Shown here in pieces: positions 53,198-63,593 of a stretch of 64,000 nucleotides of DNA. The notes below the pieces were generated by a model. The model did not search any database. It was not told the DNA's origin and saw nothing but the letters and a program-made list of their open reading frames with translations. Location of the stretch: the NCBI RefSeq assembly GCF_023716565.1, contig NZ_CP071849.1:930001-994000 (forward strand), given 5' to 3'. The translations under genes were made by a program, and so were the position numbers. Position 1 is the stretch's first letter. The number at the start of each line of letters is the position of its first letter. This stretch comes from Vibrio sp. SCSIO 43136. Its GTDB lineage: Bacteria; Pseudomonadota; Gammaproteobacteria; Enterobacterales; Vibrionaceae.

Positions 53198-53764
53198 ATG
53201 CGCATTTTCGCTTGCTTGCTGGCACTATTTTCGATGGCAACATTTGCCGAGGACCAAACAGAAACTGCTTTAGTCAATTTTAATGTAACCTTGGAACTCG
53301 ACGGTATTGAACGAGCTATTGGCCAAACGAGTCAATCACTTGATGCTGTTGCCGATGGCTTAAAATCGGTTGGTGAAAATGCCCATCTAACTACTGAGCA
53401 GCAAAAATTGCTCGAAGATACCGTGCAAAATATCAACCAGTTAGTAAGGGTTTCTCAAGACTCAATGCAAGCACTTCCGCAAACCATTGAACAGTCGGCG
53501 CAGACAATCAACCAAACTAGCCAAGACTTTTTAGAATCTTTAGAGTTGAAGATCATTATCATCATGGTCGCAGCGCTGCTCGTTATCTTGATGGCTATCG
53601 TCGGTATTTACTGGTTGGTATTACGCCCTATGCAAAACGGTATTGTCAACGTAACGGGCAACCTGTCATCAATGGCTAATGCAATCAAGACGACTTCACA
53701 ATCCCTTGAAAAATGCGCTGAAAATCAACAACTCATTCAGCGCCAGTTAGACAAGCAAATATAA
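53198..53764 (+). CDS. single-pass membrane protein with periplasmic helical domain
   Basis: 188 aa. A signal peptide (MRIFACLLALFSMATFAED) precedes a periplasmic helical region of about 95 residues with Gln/Ser/Thr-rich heptads (QTSQSLDAVADGLKSVGENA, then QSAQTINQTSQDFLESLE). One strong membrane segment follows (LKIIIIMVAALLVILMAIVG) and a cytoplasmic coiled-coil tail. The shape recalls chemoreceptor fragments without the signalling tip or HAMP. No family is recognised. It has its own terminator. Confidence 0.68.
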   Translation: MRIFACLLALFSMATFAEDQTETALVNFNVTLELDGIERAIGQTSQSLDAVADGLKSVGENAHLTTEQQKLLEDTVQNINQLVRVSQDSMQALPQTIEQSAQTINQTSQDFLESLELKIIIIMVAALLVILMAIVGIYWLVLRPMQNGIVNVTGNLSSMANAIKTTSQSLEKCAENQQLIQRQLDKQI

Positions 53765-53798
53765 AAAAAACGCCCTCGCTGTACGAGGGCGTTTTTTA
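53764..53798. terminator. bidirectional terminator
   Basis: AACGCCCTCG paired with CGAGGGCGTT, A-rich and T-rich flanks; it separates the helical membrane protein and the convergent M48 protease gene, overlapping the latter's stop. Confidence 0.9.
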
Positions 53799-55664
53799 AT
53801 CGACCATTAATGGCGGCGCTGGAACTTCTAGGTAAACTGAGATCACTCGATAGAGTTCTCCCTCTTCGACCGTGATCTTACCATCTGATTCTACGGCCTT
53901 TAGGCAAGCTGCTAAAAAGCGCTTTTTCTCTTTTGGTTTGAGTTGTGCGAGTAAATCCAATCCCACTCGTGTTAACTGCCAGTTCGAATTAGCCGCTTCT
54001 AACAACTGTGGCATCCAACCTAGTTCTTTCAAAGATAAATCAAATGCCGCTTTTGCATGCTGTTCATCACTATGCGTCACCCAAGCAAGCTCTCGCAGCA
54101 CCCACAACGCACTCTCTTCACAATCTGCTAGCGTCTTGAATTGCTTGGTAGCGCTTAAGTGGGGATCTAACAATTTCTCGGTCAAACTAACCACCGCCCA
54201 TTCACTCAAGGTATAACGGTTATCCATTTTAGCCAGTTCTATGAGTACATCTATCAAGCGCTGTACTTGTGACTGACCTAAGCTTTTCAGTGCAGGTATC
54301 GCTAGTTCAAGCAGTGGCAATCTTAGATGTGGTGCCAACTCGTGATCTAACCAAGGTAAATACGTCGCTTGCATTCCCATAGGAATATGATTGTTGATAG
54401 CGATTCTTTGTTCTTTGGTGCCATCAAACATGAGCAGCAGTGGTATAAAACGTGCGCTATATGGCTCTCTGGCAAATTCCTGAAGCTGCTTCGGGATCTG
54501 GCTTATGATCCCGTGTCCAACCTCTGCGGTTTCTGCCGCTGTCATAGCTAGCTCAGCGGTTGTGTTATTCACACCACTTGTTGACGTTTGGCCTGATGAA
54601 AACTGAGATATGCCATCAAGAGCATCCGAAGCTCCATCCTTCACGGGCAGAAATTCTCCATCCCATCCCGGTTCGATACGTCTGATGCGCTCATCTAATG
54701 GAGGATGAGTAGCAAACCAACCACCAAACGACGAAAGCTTACTAGCACCAAACATCATGTGGCTAGCTTCGCTCGCAGCTTTGGACTCTAGACTTGATTG
54801 ACCAGTATGTGCACCAATTTTTTTGAGAGCGCCTGCAATACCTTGATCGTTTCGGGTAAATTGAACGGCGCTTGCGTCGGCCAAAAACTCTCTTTGACGT
54901 GAAATCGCAGCCTTAATGAGTGAACCAAACACAGTACCAAGCCAACCCAGTACGATACACGCGATGGAAAATGCCAGGATAGCTGCTGCACCTTTATTCG
55001 AGTCTGAATTGGAACGGCTCACTGTACGACCTAGCGAATAACTGCTGTGATCTAAAATAACGTAACCAAAATGTGCAATGCACGTCAGTCCGTATAAACC
55101 ACCAATCAATCGTGTATTTAGTCGCATGTCACCATTAAGAATATGGCTAAATTCATGGGCGATAACACCTTGCAATTCGTCTCTATTAAAAGCGTCAAGG
55201 GCCCCTTGGGTGACACCTATCACCGCATCATCAGCACTCATGCCTGCGGCAAAAGCATTGATGCCCTTTTCGTGACTAAGCAAGTAGACTGGTGGTACTG
55301 GCATCCCAGAAGCAATTGACATTTCTTCAACAACATTGAGCAAACGTCTGTGTTTACTGTCTTGAGTATTGGTAGAAATTAGTCGACCACCTAACTTTTC
55401 CGCCACCGACTTACCACCATTGTTGGCCAGATCAATTAAACGAAAACCAGAGGCGACGCCCACCAGCAAAGTCACACCAACAAACGAATATGCGCCATAG
55501 CGGATCAGTTGTTCAGGTTGAATAGGCTGGGTATTTGTCGAAAGGTGTATTGCGACTGTGATAAAGGCAATCAGTCCGGTGATACACAAGATGGCGAGAA
55601 CAAACAGCCCCACCAGTATCCCCGTTCTTTGTTTAGCACTGTCCTGATGTTGATAAAAATCCAT
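53796..55664 (-). CDS. M48 metalloprotease with long C-terminal extension (LemA partner)
   Basis: 622 aa. TM helices at about residues 16-40 and 52-75, then the protease domain with HEFSH at 170-174, and more helices around 222-250. A third zinc ligand lies in FLADASAVQFTR. Residues after about 340 form a long helical region (DGTKEQRIAINNHIPMGMQA onward) without a clear family. It is placed directly downstream of lemA, sharing its terminal base (TAATG-like 1-bp overlap), the known LemA-M48 arrangement, and probably degrades membrane proteins. Confidence 0.87.
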   Translation of the reverse strand: MDFYQHQDSAKQRTGILVGLFVLAILCITGLIAFITVAIHLSTNTQPIQPEQLIRYGAYSFVGVTLLVGVASGFRLIDLANNGGKSVAEKLGGRLISTNTQDSKHRRLLNVVEEMSIASGMPVPPVYLLSHEKGINAFAAGMSADDAVIGVTQGALDAFNRDELQGVIAHEFSHILNGDMRLNTRLIGGLYGLTCIAHFGYVILDHSSYSLGRTVSRSNSDSNKGAAAILAFSIACIVLGWLGTVFGSLIKAAISRQREFLADASAVQFTRNDQGIAGALKKIGAHTGQSSLESKAASEASHMMFGASKLSSFGGWFATHPPLDERIRRIEPGWDGEFLPVKDGASDALDGISQFSSGQTSTSGVNNTTAELAMTAAETAEVGHGIISQIPKQLQEFAREPYSARFIPLLLMFDGTKEQRIAINNHIPMGMQATYLPWLDHELAPHLRLPLLELAIPALKSLGQSQVQRLIDVLIELAKMDNRYTLSEWAVVSLTEKLLDPHLSATKQFKTLADCEESALWVLRELAWVTHSDEQHAKAAFDLSLKELGWMPQLLEAANSNWQLTRVGLDLLAQLKPKEKKRFLAACLKAVESDGKITVEEGELYRVISVYLEVPAPPLMVD

Positions 55665-56254
55665 TAGAAGCTCACTTTAGGCGCTTGCTGGATCTCCTCG
55701 CTGTCGGCAAATTCTAGCAACTTGCCATCTTGAAAATTGAACATATTTGCCACGAATACCGGCGGCACTGTCTGCTTGTAAGTATTGTAGCTAGTCACCG
55801 AGTCATTAAATGCTTGCCTAGCAAATGCCACCTTGTTTTCTGTGCTGGTGAGCTCTTCTTGAAGTTGTGTCATGGTGTCATTGGCTTTAAGCTCCGGGTA
55901 GGCTTCAACAACTACGTTAAGTTTACCAAGTGCATTTTGTAGCATGCCTTCCGCTTGGCTTAATTGGGCAATTGCAGATTCATTGTCTGGTGCATCGCTT
56001 GCAGCTTTCAAACCCGTCATCGCTTGGTTACGCGCTTGGATCACTCGCTCAAACGTTTCTTGCTCGTGCGCCATATAACCTTTGGCAGTTTCAACCAAAT
56101 TTGGGATCAAGTCATAGCGGCGTTTTAGCTGCACCTCAATCTGAGCAAAGCTGTTTTTGAAACGATTTCTAAACGTCACAAGCTTGTTGTATACCGACGC
56201 ACCATAAATAATCACGGCAAGAATAATTAAAAGCAAAACCAAAGACGTAGACAT
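55664..56254 (-). CDS. lemA: LemA-family protein
   Basis: 196 aa. A single N-terminal membrane anchor (LVLLLIILAVIIYGASVYNK) followed by helical LemA repeats: RNRFKNSFAQIEVQLKRRYD, LIPNLVETAKGYMAHEQETF, then a typical KLNVVVEAYPELKANDTM and NDSVTSYNTYKQTVPPVFVA. The role is unclear, but LemA proteins pair with M48 or TPM-domain partners. First gene of the two-gene unit. Confidence 0.94.
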   Translation of the reverse strand: MSTSLVLLLIILAVIIYGASVYNKLVTFRNRFKNSFAQIEVQLKRRYDLIPNLVETAKGYMAHEQETFERVIQARNQAMTGLKAASDAPDNESAIAQLSQAEGMLQNALGKLNVVVEAYPELKANDTMTQLQEELTSTENKVAFARQAFNDSVTSYNTYKQTVPPVFVANMFNFQDGKLLEFADSEEIQQAPKVSF

Positions 56255-56346
56255 AGCAATATCCTATAAATGTTGTTTCACTTGTTATATAACTTACTGA
56301 ACAAAAAGGCAATAATCACCCGAGACAAGGAGGTTTAAGTGCGTTA

Positions 56347-56667
56347 TCACTCGTTAATTACTTCCCTGAGGTACTTTTCTATATCCGGCCAGCCGTGGGT
56401 GTAACGCCAAGTTTCCTCCCAATACTGACAGACCGATTTATAGTCTTGGTCGAATTTCTTAACCAGAGCTTCTTCGTCTAAATCGTAGCGATCATATGCC
56501 AAGATCTCTCGCAAGATCTCTTTCGCTCCCTGCTCTGCACCTTCTTTGTCTTCAACATTTAACACCCAATTCCCCACTTGAGAAAACAGCCCTCTAATTT
56601 CCTGCATTGGTGCTGATTTGGGCGGAGTGAAGTAGTCATCTGGTGGTCCATAAGGGTTGTCAGCCAT
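56347..56667 (-). CDS. small hypothetical protein (106 aa)
   Basis: 106 aa from the ATG at 56667, with GAGAG 7 bp upstream; the longer frame to 56715 has no ribosome-binding site. The N-terminus is Pro-rich (DNPYGPPDDYFTPPKSAP), then an acidic helical body (VEDKEGAEQGAKEILREILA; WEETWRYTHGWPDIEKYL). No signal peptide. No family that I recognise. It may be co-expressed with lemA only by chance: 92 bp separate them. Confidence 0.65.
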   Translation of the reverse strand: MADNPYGPPDDYFTPPKSAPMQEIRGLFSQVGNWVLNVEDKEGAEQGAKEILREILAYDRYDLDEEALVKKFDQDYKSVCQYWEETWRYTHGWPDIEKYLREVINE

Positions 56668-56744
56668 TTTTATCTCTCGTTCACAAGTGTTCATATCAAA
56701 CAAATGTAGCATCAATTTGGTCTATTACATGCTTACACTCGGCA

Positions 56745-56777
56745 TAAAAAAACCTCCGATTGAATCGGAGGTTTTTG
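56745..56777. terminator. terminator of the RND operon
   Basis: AACCTCCGATT paired with AATCGGAGGTT, with flanking A and T tracts. Confidence 0.9.
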
Positions 56778-56797
56778 CTTTACTCTAAGACAATGGT

Positions 56798-59700
56798 TTA
56801 TTCATCATCTAGTGGCTGTAGCTTAGTGCTGCCACCGTGGAATTTCTCGCGTTTCTTCTGAACCATCGCGTAGAAGCTTGGAATCAAGAAAGTACCTGCG
56901 AGCAATACGCACAATAGGCCGCCCGTCAGTGAGATACCCAAAGAGTTCTGACTGATGTAACCTGCGCCAGAGGCAAAGATCAGCGGCATGATACCTAGGA
57001 TAAACGACCATGACGTCATGTTGACCGCACGGAAACGAAGTTCACCACCTCGAACCGCCGCCTTATCGATAGGCTGTTCATTTTCTTCGCGCTCATTCTT
57101 AGCAAACTCAACAATCAAGATGGCATTCTTCGCCGCCATTGCTATCAAGAGAACCAAACCGATCTGAGCGTACAAGTTAAGTGGGATGCCCGTCAGATTC
57201 AACGCAAGGAATGAGCCTAGTGTTGCCACTGGTACAACCAAGATGATCGCCAACGGAATCGTCCAACTCTCATACTGTGCAACCATAAACAAGTAGATGA
57301 AGATTAGCGCCAGTGCGAACGCATAAATTGCTTGGCTACCCGCTTGGATCTCTTGGTAAGCCATGCCCGTCCACTCGTACTGATAGCCGTGAGGCAGAAC
57401 TTCTGCGGCGACTCGTTCCATCGCTGCAATTGCATCACCACTTGAGTAGCCCGGAGCAGGTTCACCTTGGATCACTGCTGAGCGGTACATGTTGTAACGC
57501 CACGCAACATCTGGCTCAAACACTTGCTCGTAAGACACCAAGGTGCTTAATGGGATCATATCCCCAGCGGCAGAACGAACGTGGAATTTACCCAAGTCAT
57601 CCATACCCGCACGATACTCAGCATCGGCTTGCATCGTTACACGGTAACTCTTACCAAACATAGTGAAATCATTCACATACATCGAGCCCAAGTTGCCTTG
57701 TAAAGTTTGGAAGATTGAAGATAAGGAAATACCAAGTTGCTTCGCTTTCTCACGGTCAATATCCACGTAGTAGTGCGGAACATTGGCGCGGAATGTACTG
57801 AAGGTATATTGGATCTCTGGCTGTTCATTCGCTTTTTGAATCAGATCGCCCATCACGATAGCTAAATCACTACGGCTACGACCTAACGCATCTTCTAGAA
57901 CAAATTCAAAGCCCGACGCTGCACCCATTCCTGGTACCGCTGGTGCGCCCATTGCAAATACAATAGCTTCAGGAACCGTTGCGGCTGCGCCACCGTTGAC
58001 ACGGCGAGTAATAGCAAACGAAGAATGATCGCCTTCTAATTTGCCACGCTCTTCCCAACTTTTCAGCTTAACGAACATGGATGCACCGTTAGAGGCCGAC
58101 GCACCAGTCATAAACGCATAGCCCGTTGCAACCGTTACGCCTTCAACACCTGGCTCAGCTTCAATAATAGCTTTAACCTTGTCTGCGACCGCTTCAGTAC
58201 GTGATAGAGACGCTGCATCTGGAAGTTGAATGTTGACCAGCATGATGCCTTTATCTTCTTGCGGTACAAACGCTGTCGAAGTGGTTTTCGCCAAGAAGCT
58301 TACCGCACCCAACGCTACAGCGAACAACGCTACAACAACCAAGGTTTTACGTACTAGGAAGCCAGCAACTTGACCATATTTCGCTGTGACTTTTTCAAGC
58401 CCACGGTTAAATGCATCAAACCACTTCGCTGTATTACCACCACCCTGTTTAAGCACTAGAGAACATACCGCTGGCGACAGGGTTAGTGCATTAATCGATG
58501 AGATAACTACCGCAATACAAATGGTCAATGCGAACTGACGGTACATGATACCGGTAATGCCCGGAAGCATCGCTACTGGGATGAACACCGCTAACAATAC
58601 TAAGGTCGATGTAACGATCGGCCCAGTTACCTCTTTCATCGCACGTAAAGTTGCCTGTCTTGGCGTGATCGTTGGATCTTTCTTCATGATGGTATCTACG
58701 TTCTCGATAACAAGAATCGCATCATCCACCACAATACCGATTGCTAGGATCAAACCAAACAAGGTAACCGTGTTAATGGTAAAGCCCGTGATCAACATGA
58801 AGGCAAAGGTACCAATCAAAGAAACTGGTATTGCAAACACTGGGATAAGCGTTGCACGAGCACTACCCAAGAACAGATAAGTTACCGCAATTACGAGCAA
58901 AATCGCTTCAATCAGAGTTTTTACTACGCCTTTAATCGACTCAGATACGAATAAGGTAGTGTCGTAACTGGTCTCATAAGTCATACCTTCAGGGAAAGTC
59001 TGGCTTAGCTGTTCAAGACGGTTCATCACCAACTCACCACTTTCTAGTGCATTAGCGTCACTTTGAAGCGAAAGAATCACAACGGATGCGTCTTGACCAC
59101 GGAAGTAACCCGCACCATCGTAGAACTTTTTACCCAGTTCAACACGAGCTACGTCTTTAAGATAGACAGCCGAACCATCATTATTTGCGCGCAACATGAC
59201 GTTTTCGAACTCTTCTACCGATTCGAGACGCCCCTTGGTCACTAGGTTAAATTGTACCTCTTGCGGGTTAGCATACGGTGCGGCACCAATTTTACCAGCC
59301 GCAACTTGAACGTTCTGCTCAGCTAGCGCTGCATACACATCGCTAGTGGTTAGTTTCAAGTTGGCAAGCTTTTCAGGGTCTAGCCAAACACGCATAGCGA
59401 ACTCACCGCCACCAAGCACGTTGACGTTACTGATGCCTTTAACACGAGCAAGCTGATCTTTAATGTTGAGGTTTACATAGTTGATCAAGAACTTGTCGTC
59501 ATACTTACCGTCTGGAGAGTAAAAGTTCAGTACCATCAAAAGGTCAGGCGAGCTTTTGCTTACCGTCACACCGACCTGTCTTACTTCCTCTGGAAGTTTT
59601 GACTCGATCTGCGCCACTCGGTTTTGAACGTTTACCTGCGCCATATCTGGGTCTGTACCCACGTCGAAGGTAACATTCAATGAGTAAGAACCATCGTTGG

Positions 59701-59950
59701 CACTCTTAGAAGACATGTAAATCATATCTTCTACACCGTTAACCGACGTTTCTATCGGGTCGGCGATTGCCTCTTCTACAACTTCAGCACTTGCACCTGT
59801 GTAAAACGCCGTAACGTTCACTGATGGCGGACTGATCTTTGGATATTCTGCCACTGGCAATACCATCAAAGCGATAGCACCGGCCAAAGACAAAATAATT
59901 GATATCACCAACGCAAACTTCGGGCGCTGGATAAAAAAGCGACTTAACAT
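56798..59950 (-). CDS. RND multidrug efflux pump, AcrB/HAE1 type
   Basis: 1050 aa, the standard length. The N-terminus is the AcrB start ([20 protein letters not shown]). The proton-relay motif [15 protein letters not shown] holds the two membrane aspartates, and [12 protein letters not shown] carries the lysine partner. Twelve membrane helices with two large periplasmic loops. It exports drugs, bile salts or detergents from the periplasm through an outer-membrane channel encoded elsewhere. It starts 12 bp after the membrane-fusion gene; a terminator follows. Confidence 0.96.
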   Translation of the reverse strand: MLSRFFIQRPKFALVISIILSLAGAIALMVLPVAEYPKISPPSVNVTAFYTGASAEVVEEAIADPIETSVNGVEDMIYMSSKSANDGSYSLNVTFDVGTDPDMAQVNVQNRVAQIESKLPEEVRQVGVTVSKSSPDLLMVLNFYSPDGKYDDKFLINYVNLNIKDQLARVKGISNVNVLGGGEFAMRVWLDPEKLANLKLTTSDVYAALAEQNVQVAAGKIGAAPYANPQEVQFNLVTKGRLESVEEFENVMLRANNDGSAVYLKDVARVELGKKFYDGAGYFRGQDASVVILSLQSDANALESGELVMNRLEQLSQTFPEGMTYETSYDTTLFVSESIKGVVKTLIEAILLVIAVTYLFLGSARATLIPVFAIPVSLIGTFAFMLITGFTINTVTLFGLILAIGIVVDDAILVIENVDTIMKKDPTITPRQATLRAMKEVTGPIVTSTLVLLAVFIPVAMLPGITGIMYRQFALTICIAVVISSINALTLSPAVCSLVLKQGGGNTAKWFDAFNRGLEKVTAKYGQVAGFLVRKTLVVVALFAVALGAVSFLAKTTSTAFVPQEDKGIMLVNIQLPDAASLSRTEAVADKVKAIIEAEPGVEGVTVATGYAFMTGASASNGASMFVKLKSWEERGKLEGDHSSFAITRRVNGGAAATVPEAIVFAMGAPAVPGMGAASGFEFVLEDALGRSRSDLAIVMGDLIQKANEQPEIQYTFSTFRANVPHYYVDIDREKAKQLGISLSSIFQTLQGNLGSMYVNDFTMFGKSYRVTMQADAEYRAGMDDLGKFHVRSAAGDMIPLSTLVSYEQVFEPDVAWRYNMYRSAVIQGEPAPGYSSGDAIAAMERVAAEVLPHGYQYEWTGMAYQEIQAGSQAIYAFALALIFIYLFMVAQYESWTIPLAIILVVPVATLGSFLALNLTGIPLNLYAQIGLVLLIAMAAKNAILIVEFAKNEREENEQPIDKAAVRGGELRFRAVNMTSWSFILGIMPLIFASGAGYISQNSLGISLTGGLLCVLLAGTFLIPSFYAMVQKKREKFHGGSTKLQPLDDE

Positions 59951-59962
59951 AGATAGCGCCCC

Positions 59963-61084
59963 TTACTTGTTTTCATCGCTAGCAATGGTGACAGGAACAC
60001 CGTTACGAATACGCTGCAAACCTTCAATAACCACTTTCTCATTGGCGGTTAGACCTTGAGTAATGATAGTGCCACCTTCGACTTGCTGACCAAGATTCAC
60101 ATTGCGGCGCTCAACGACACTGCCATCCGTCACCACCATTACGAAATCCCCTTCAAGGTCGGTTTGAACTGCACGACGTGGGATCACGACGACATCAGTC
60201 GGTGCCTTTTCTTGAATAGAAATGTTCGCATGCTGACCCGGCAGCAAGGTATGCTCTGGATTTGGGATACTTGCACGCAACGAGATCGTACCTGTAGTCA
60301 CATCAATTCGGTTACCGATAAAGTCTAGATGCCCTTTGTATGGGAATTCTTTGTCATCTTCAGTCAAGATAACCACTTCGACTAGATCAGCCCCTTCTCC
60401 AGCACCGTCAACTCTGTCCATGCCAAACTGTAAACGCTCACGTTCACTGACACTAAATGCTGCGTGAATAGGGTCGAGGCTCACAATCGATGTCAGCTCA
60501 CCAATCGATGGAGATAACAGATCACCAAGGCTAACGTTGCTGCTGCTGATGCGACCAGTGAATGGGGCCAAAATGGTGGTGTGAGAAAGGTTAACTTCAG
60601 CTAGGTTGAGTTGCGCTTTGCCTGCTTCAACCTGTGCTTCCGCACTCAATAATGCCGCAGTGAGGGCGTCAAACTCAGATTGAGAAATGTTGCCTTTAGG
60701 CAGCAAGTTTTTGCCGCGTTTAAAATCCATTTGCGCCTTTTTAAGGCTAGCTTCCGCTTGAGCTACTGCAGCTTTCGCTGTTGCCACTTCAGCTTCAAAA
60801 GGAGCAGATTCAATTTGGTATAGGGGATCACCCTTCTCTACCATCTGCCCTTCGTCGAACATTCTATCCGTCAGGTAACCGGTAACCTGAGCGGTAATGC
60901 TCACATCATTAACCGCTTGAATACGGCCGATAAAGCTTTTGTTTTGTTGATACTCTGCTGTTTGAGATGAAACCACTTTAACCAGTGGAGCGGCACCTTG
61001 TCCTTGTTTCTGATTGTTTGCGTCTCCGCACCCGACCAAAATCAACGAACTTGCGATTGCGATACTTAAGAGTGTTTTTTTCAT
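59963..61084 (-). CDS. membrane-fusion lipoprotein of the RND pump (AcrA-like)
   Basis: 373 aa from the ATG at 61084, chosen over the TTG at 61120 because it begins the lipoprotein signal (LLSIAIASSLILVGC, lipobox ILVGC). The hairpin domain includes AEASLKKAQMDFKRGKNLLP and AQVEAGKAQLNLAEVNLSHT, after a lipoyl-type half (VTGYLTDRMFDEGQMVEKGD), and the beta-barrel ends in VVIEGLQRIRNGVPV. It links the AcrB-like pump to a TolC-type channel. First gene of the operon. A long leader with repeated TGAAC half-sites precedes it. Confidence 0.94.
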   Translation of the reverse strand: MKKTLLSIAIASSLILVGCGDANNQKQGQGAAPLVKVVSSQTAEYQQNKSFIGRIQAVNDVSITAQVTGYLTDRMFDEGQMVEKGDPLYQIESAPFEAEVATAKAAVAQAEASLKKAQMDFKRGKNLLPKGNISQSEFDALTAALLSAEAQVEAGKAQLNLAEVNLSHTTILAPFTGRISSSNVSLGDLLSPSIGELTSIVSLDPIHAAFSVSERERLQFGMDRVDGAGEGADLVEVVILTEDDKEFPYKGHLDFIGNRIDVTTGTISLRASIPNPEHTLLPGQHANISIQEKAPTDVVVIPRRAVQTDLEGDFVMVVTDGSVVERRNVNLGQQVEGGTIITQGLTANEKVVIEGLQRIRNGVPVTIASDENK

Positions 61085-61657
61085 TATCTGAACCAACGTA
61101 GGAAAAAGTTGCGTGAGCAACTTGTGAAACTAACGGTATGACTTCAAGAATCTGAAGATTGTTTCAAAAATCCTAGCAAATAAATGTGAACAAATATTTC
61201 TGAACTTTATATTTTCTCAAAATAGTCACTATTAAGTTCAATTAATGGGCACTAGTTCAAATAAGGCATTGTTATCAAGCATAATTAGTTCAGAATTCAC
61301 TCAAACTGTAACACACTAGGCTCCCGCAGATTTATCGAGCTATTGCATAAGTTCTGAACAACACTCTTATTGCTTGACCAAATTCTTGGTGAAATTCATC
61401 CGGGAAAAGCGTTGAAATTCTCGATAAAAAAACACCTATACAGAACACCACCCCAATAAAAATATATTGACAGGAACCAAGTACAATCACTGAAATTTTA
61501 TGTAATACCTATTGATACACTAACCGTTACCCCTGTGATTTATCGCAACTATCTGACACCACAACAGTTAATTGACTTCTATTTGGGTATAAAAATTGCT
61601 TATTCTAAATAAAGACGCCACTTAAACGGCAAGTGGCAATAATGTTCATGGACGTCG
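61085..61657. other. intergenic region between RND and ompV-like genes
   Basis: About 570 bp, AT-rich, divergent promoters expected. Six TGAAC/GTTCA half-sites lie within 61187-61359 (listed separately). The remaining 300 bp before the MipA/OmpV gene show no clear motif that I can place. Confidence 0.5.
61187..61359. promoter_or_regulatory. cluster of TGAAC/GTTCA half-sites upstream of the RND operon
   Basis: TGAAC at 61187, 61201 and 61355; GTTCA at 61236, 61255 and 61288. One of the last forms GTTC-T-GAAC (61351-61359). A repeated half-site suggests an unknown operator; no regulator gene is adjacent. Confidence 0.35.
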
Positions 61658-62398
61658 ATGATGAAAAAATCTCTGTTACTACTTCTGCTGCTTAGTTCCA
61701 CCCTTCAGGCACAAGTCATTACCAATCGAGATGAAAGTTATGGTTATGCGGGGGCTTATGCGTGGTTTGGCCAAAGTACCTTTTCTACTAATGACACTGC
61801 TATCTGGCGATTAGTACCCACCGTTTACTATGAAGGGCGTGAGGGCTTTATTGACGATACACTGGTCAACTACTACGTTTTACCGCACTTTAAGCTAGGA
61901 GTTACCGGCTATTGGCGACCATCAGAGGTTGGAGGAATATTTGCCTCAGCACCAACTGGAATTGATGAGCGTAAAGGCAACATGGACATCGGTGTTACGT
62001 TTGGCGATCAAAACGTGAGAGCCACATATCTTTACGACATCACCAGTACGCACAGTGGCCACGAAGTTCAGTTATACGTTAGCCAGCCTCTGGATTACGT
62101 TTTCCGCCGTTTTGAACTCACGCCGTATTTACAGCTTGATTGGCGCGACAAAAAATTGTCAGGTCACCTATATAACGTCTCAGCGCAAGAAGCGGCAGCG
62201 AGTGGCCTATCTCAATACAGCTCTGATTCTACGTTTACTTATAAAGCGGGGTTGATTGGACGCTATGATCTATCTCGGAAGCTGATTGTCGTGACCAAAG
62301 CACAAGTAGAAGCTCACGAATACAACAGTCCTCTGGTGCAAAGAGATTACGGTTGGTCTTTAGAGTTTGCCGTCACCTACCAGTTTGCCGGCTACTAA
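61658..62398 (+). CDS. MipA/OmpV-family outer-membrane protein
   Basis: 246 aa with signal peptide (SSTLQAQ). The MipA/OmpV signature NVSAQEAAASGLSQY is present, followed by an aromatic C-terminal strand (EFAVTYQFAGY). Alternating aromatic strands form a beta-barrel; members act as scaffold or adhesion proteins. The ATG at 61658 is followed by a second ATG at 61661, so the start is uncertain by one residue. It is transcribed alone and ends in a terminator. Confidence 0.88.
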   Translation: MMKKSLLLLLLLSSTLQAQVITNRDESYGYAGAYAWFGQSTFSTNDTAIWRLVPTVYYEGREGFIDDTLVNYYVLPHFKLGVTGYWRPSEVGGIFASAPTGIDERKGNMDIGVTFGDQNVRATYLYDITSTHSGHEVQLYVSQPLDYVFRRFELTPYLQLDWRDKKLSGHLYNVSAQEAAASGLSQYSSDSTFTYKAGLIGRYDLSRKLIVVTKAQVEAHEYNSPLVQRDYGWSLEFAVTYQFAGY

Positions 62399-62411
62399 GT
62401 ATGCAGACCTA

Positions 62412-62452
62412 ATAAAAAACCGCTAAGCATCAAACTTAGCGGTTTTTTGTTT
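62412..62452. terminator. bidirectional terminator
   Basis: AAACCGCTAAG paired with CTTAGCGGTTT, A- and T-rich flanks; shared by the convergent aldo/keto reductase. Confidence 0.92.
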
Positions 62453-62472
62453 ATCTCGTATATGGCAAGTGT

Positions 62473-63378
62473 CTATGGCACCCCATGTCCTTTAGATGCA
62501 ACCCAAACTCGATACCACTGTTCGCGGGTTAGCTCTAGTGACAAACCTTCAACCGCTTGCTGTACACGCTCGATCTTGCCAGAGCCAATAATTGGCACCG
62601 GCTTACTTGGCAGTCGCCTTACCCATGCATAAATCACTTGCTCTATGGATGCAGCGCCGATTTCTTTCGCAATCGACTCAAGCTCTTTACGAAGACGAAC
62701 CAACTGCTCTGATTGCCCATTAAAGATTTCACCACCTGCAAGGCATGACCATGCCATTGGACGGATTCGTTCCATCTGTAATTGGTCAAGTGTGCCATCA
62801 TGCACTACATCGAAGTTCACTGGATTAATTTCTACCTGGTTGGTCACCAACGCCTTACTTAAGCGAGACTGCAACAAAGAGAATTGGCTTGGAGTAAAGT
62901 TAGACACACCAAAATGCTTCACTTTACCTACTTTAAGAAGCTCTCCAAAAGCTTCAGCAACTTCGTCTGCATCCATCAACGCATCAGGACGATGAATCAG
63001 CAGTACATCAATTTCATCGATACCCAAGCGTTGAAGTGAATTATCAACTGAGGTGAAAATATGCTTTTTGCTGGTGTCGTAATGATTAATTTTGCGCTCA
63101 GGATGGGCAGCCGTTAGGTTGATATCGCATTTGGTTACTATCTCGAGTTGTTTGCGAACGCTTGGTTCAAGCGCAAGCGCTTCACCAAATAGCTGCTCAC
63201 ATTGATAACCACCATAAATATCAGCATGGTCTACCGTTGTAATACCAAGATCTAAGTGCTGCTTTAGAAAAGTTAGACGCTGTTGAGGTGTCATTCCCCA
63301 TTCCGCCAATCGCCAATACCCTTGTACGAGTTCTGAAAACTCAGGGCCCTGGTTGGCCATTGCTAGTTTGCTAACCAT
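62473..63378 (-). CDS. aldo/keto reductase, YdhF-like
   Basis: 301 aa from the ATG at 63378, with GGAG 8 bp upstream; the frame to 63462 is an extension. AKR motifs: GITTVDHADIYGGYQCEQLF with the catalytic Asp and Tyr, the catalytic Lys in IVTKCDINL, LLIHRPDALM with the active His, and the NADPH loop VPIIGSGKIERVQQAV. Length agrees with E. coli YdhF (298 aa). Reduces aldehydes or ketones with NADPH; substrate unknown. Transcribed divergently from the amylase-like gene. Confidence 0.92.
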   Translation of the reverse strand: MVSKLAMANQGPEFSELVQGYWRLAEWGMTPQQRLTFLKQHLDLGITTVDHADIYGGYQCEQLFGEALALEPSVRKQLEIVTKCDINLTAAHPERKINHYDTSKKHIFTSVDNSLQRLGIDEIDVLLIHRPDALMDADEVAEAFGELLKVGKVKHFGVSNFTPSQFSLLQSRLSKALVTNQVEINPVNFDVVHDGTLDQLQMERIRPMAWSCLAGGEIFNGQSEQLVRLRKELESIAKEIGAASIEQVIYAWVRRLPSKPVPIIGSGKIERVQQAVEGLSLELTREQWYRVWVASKGHGVP

Positions 63379-63478
63379 GTTGCGTACTCCATTAATCACA
63401 ATTTGTGTTAATCCTATGGTGATTACCCATCTACAGCAACAATTATTAGATCTGGCTAACATAGCAATCTGTTCACAT

Positions 63479-63528
63479 CTACGCCCCTCAAGCCATTTTT
63501 ATGATCAAGGTTGTAGTTTGGGGCGTAG
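63479..63528. promoter_or_regulatory. inverted repeat upstream of the amylase-like gene
   Basis: CTACGCCCC at 63479-63487 and GGGGCGTAG at 63520-63528, 9 bp each, 32 bp apart. A GGGATGAG-like stretch on the minus strand (63552-63560) loosely recalls a MalT box. Binding factor not established. Confidence 0.4.
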
Positions 63529-63593
63529 TGACTGCGAATGATGTATGAGCGCTCATCCCTAGTTACAATTTTACAAAAAATAGGGAAAGCACC

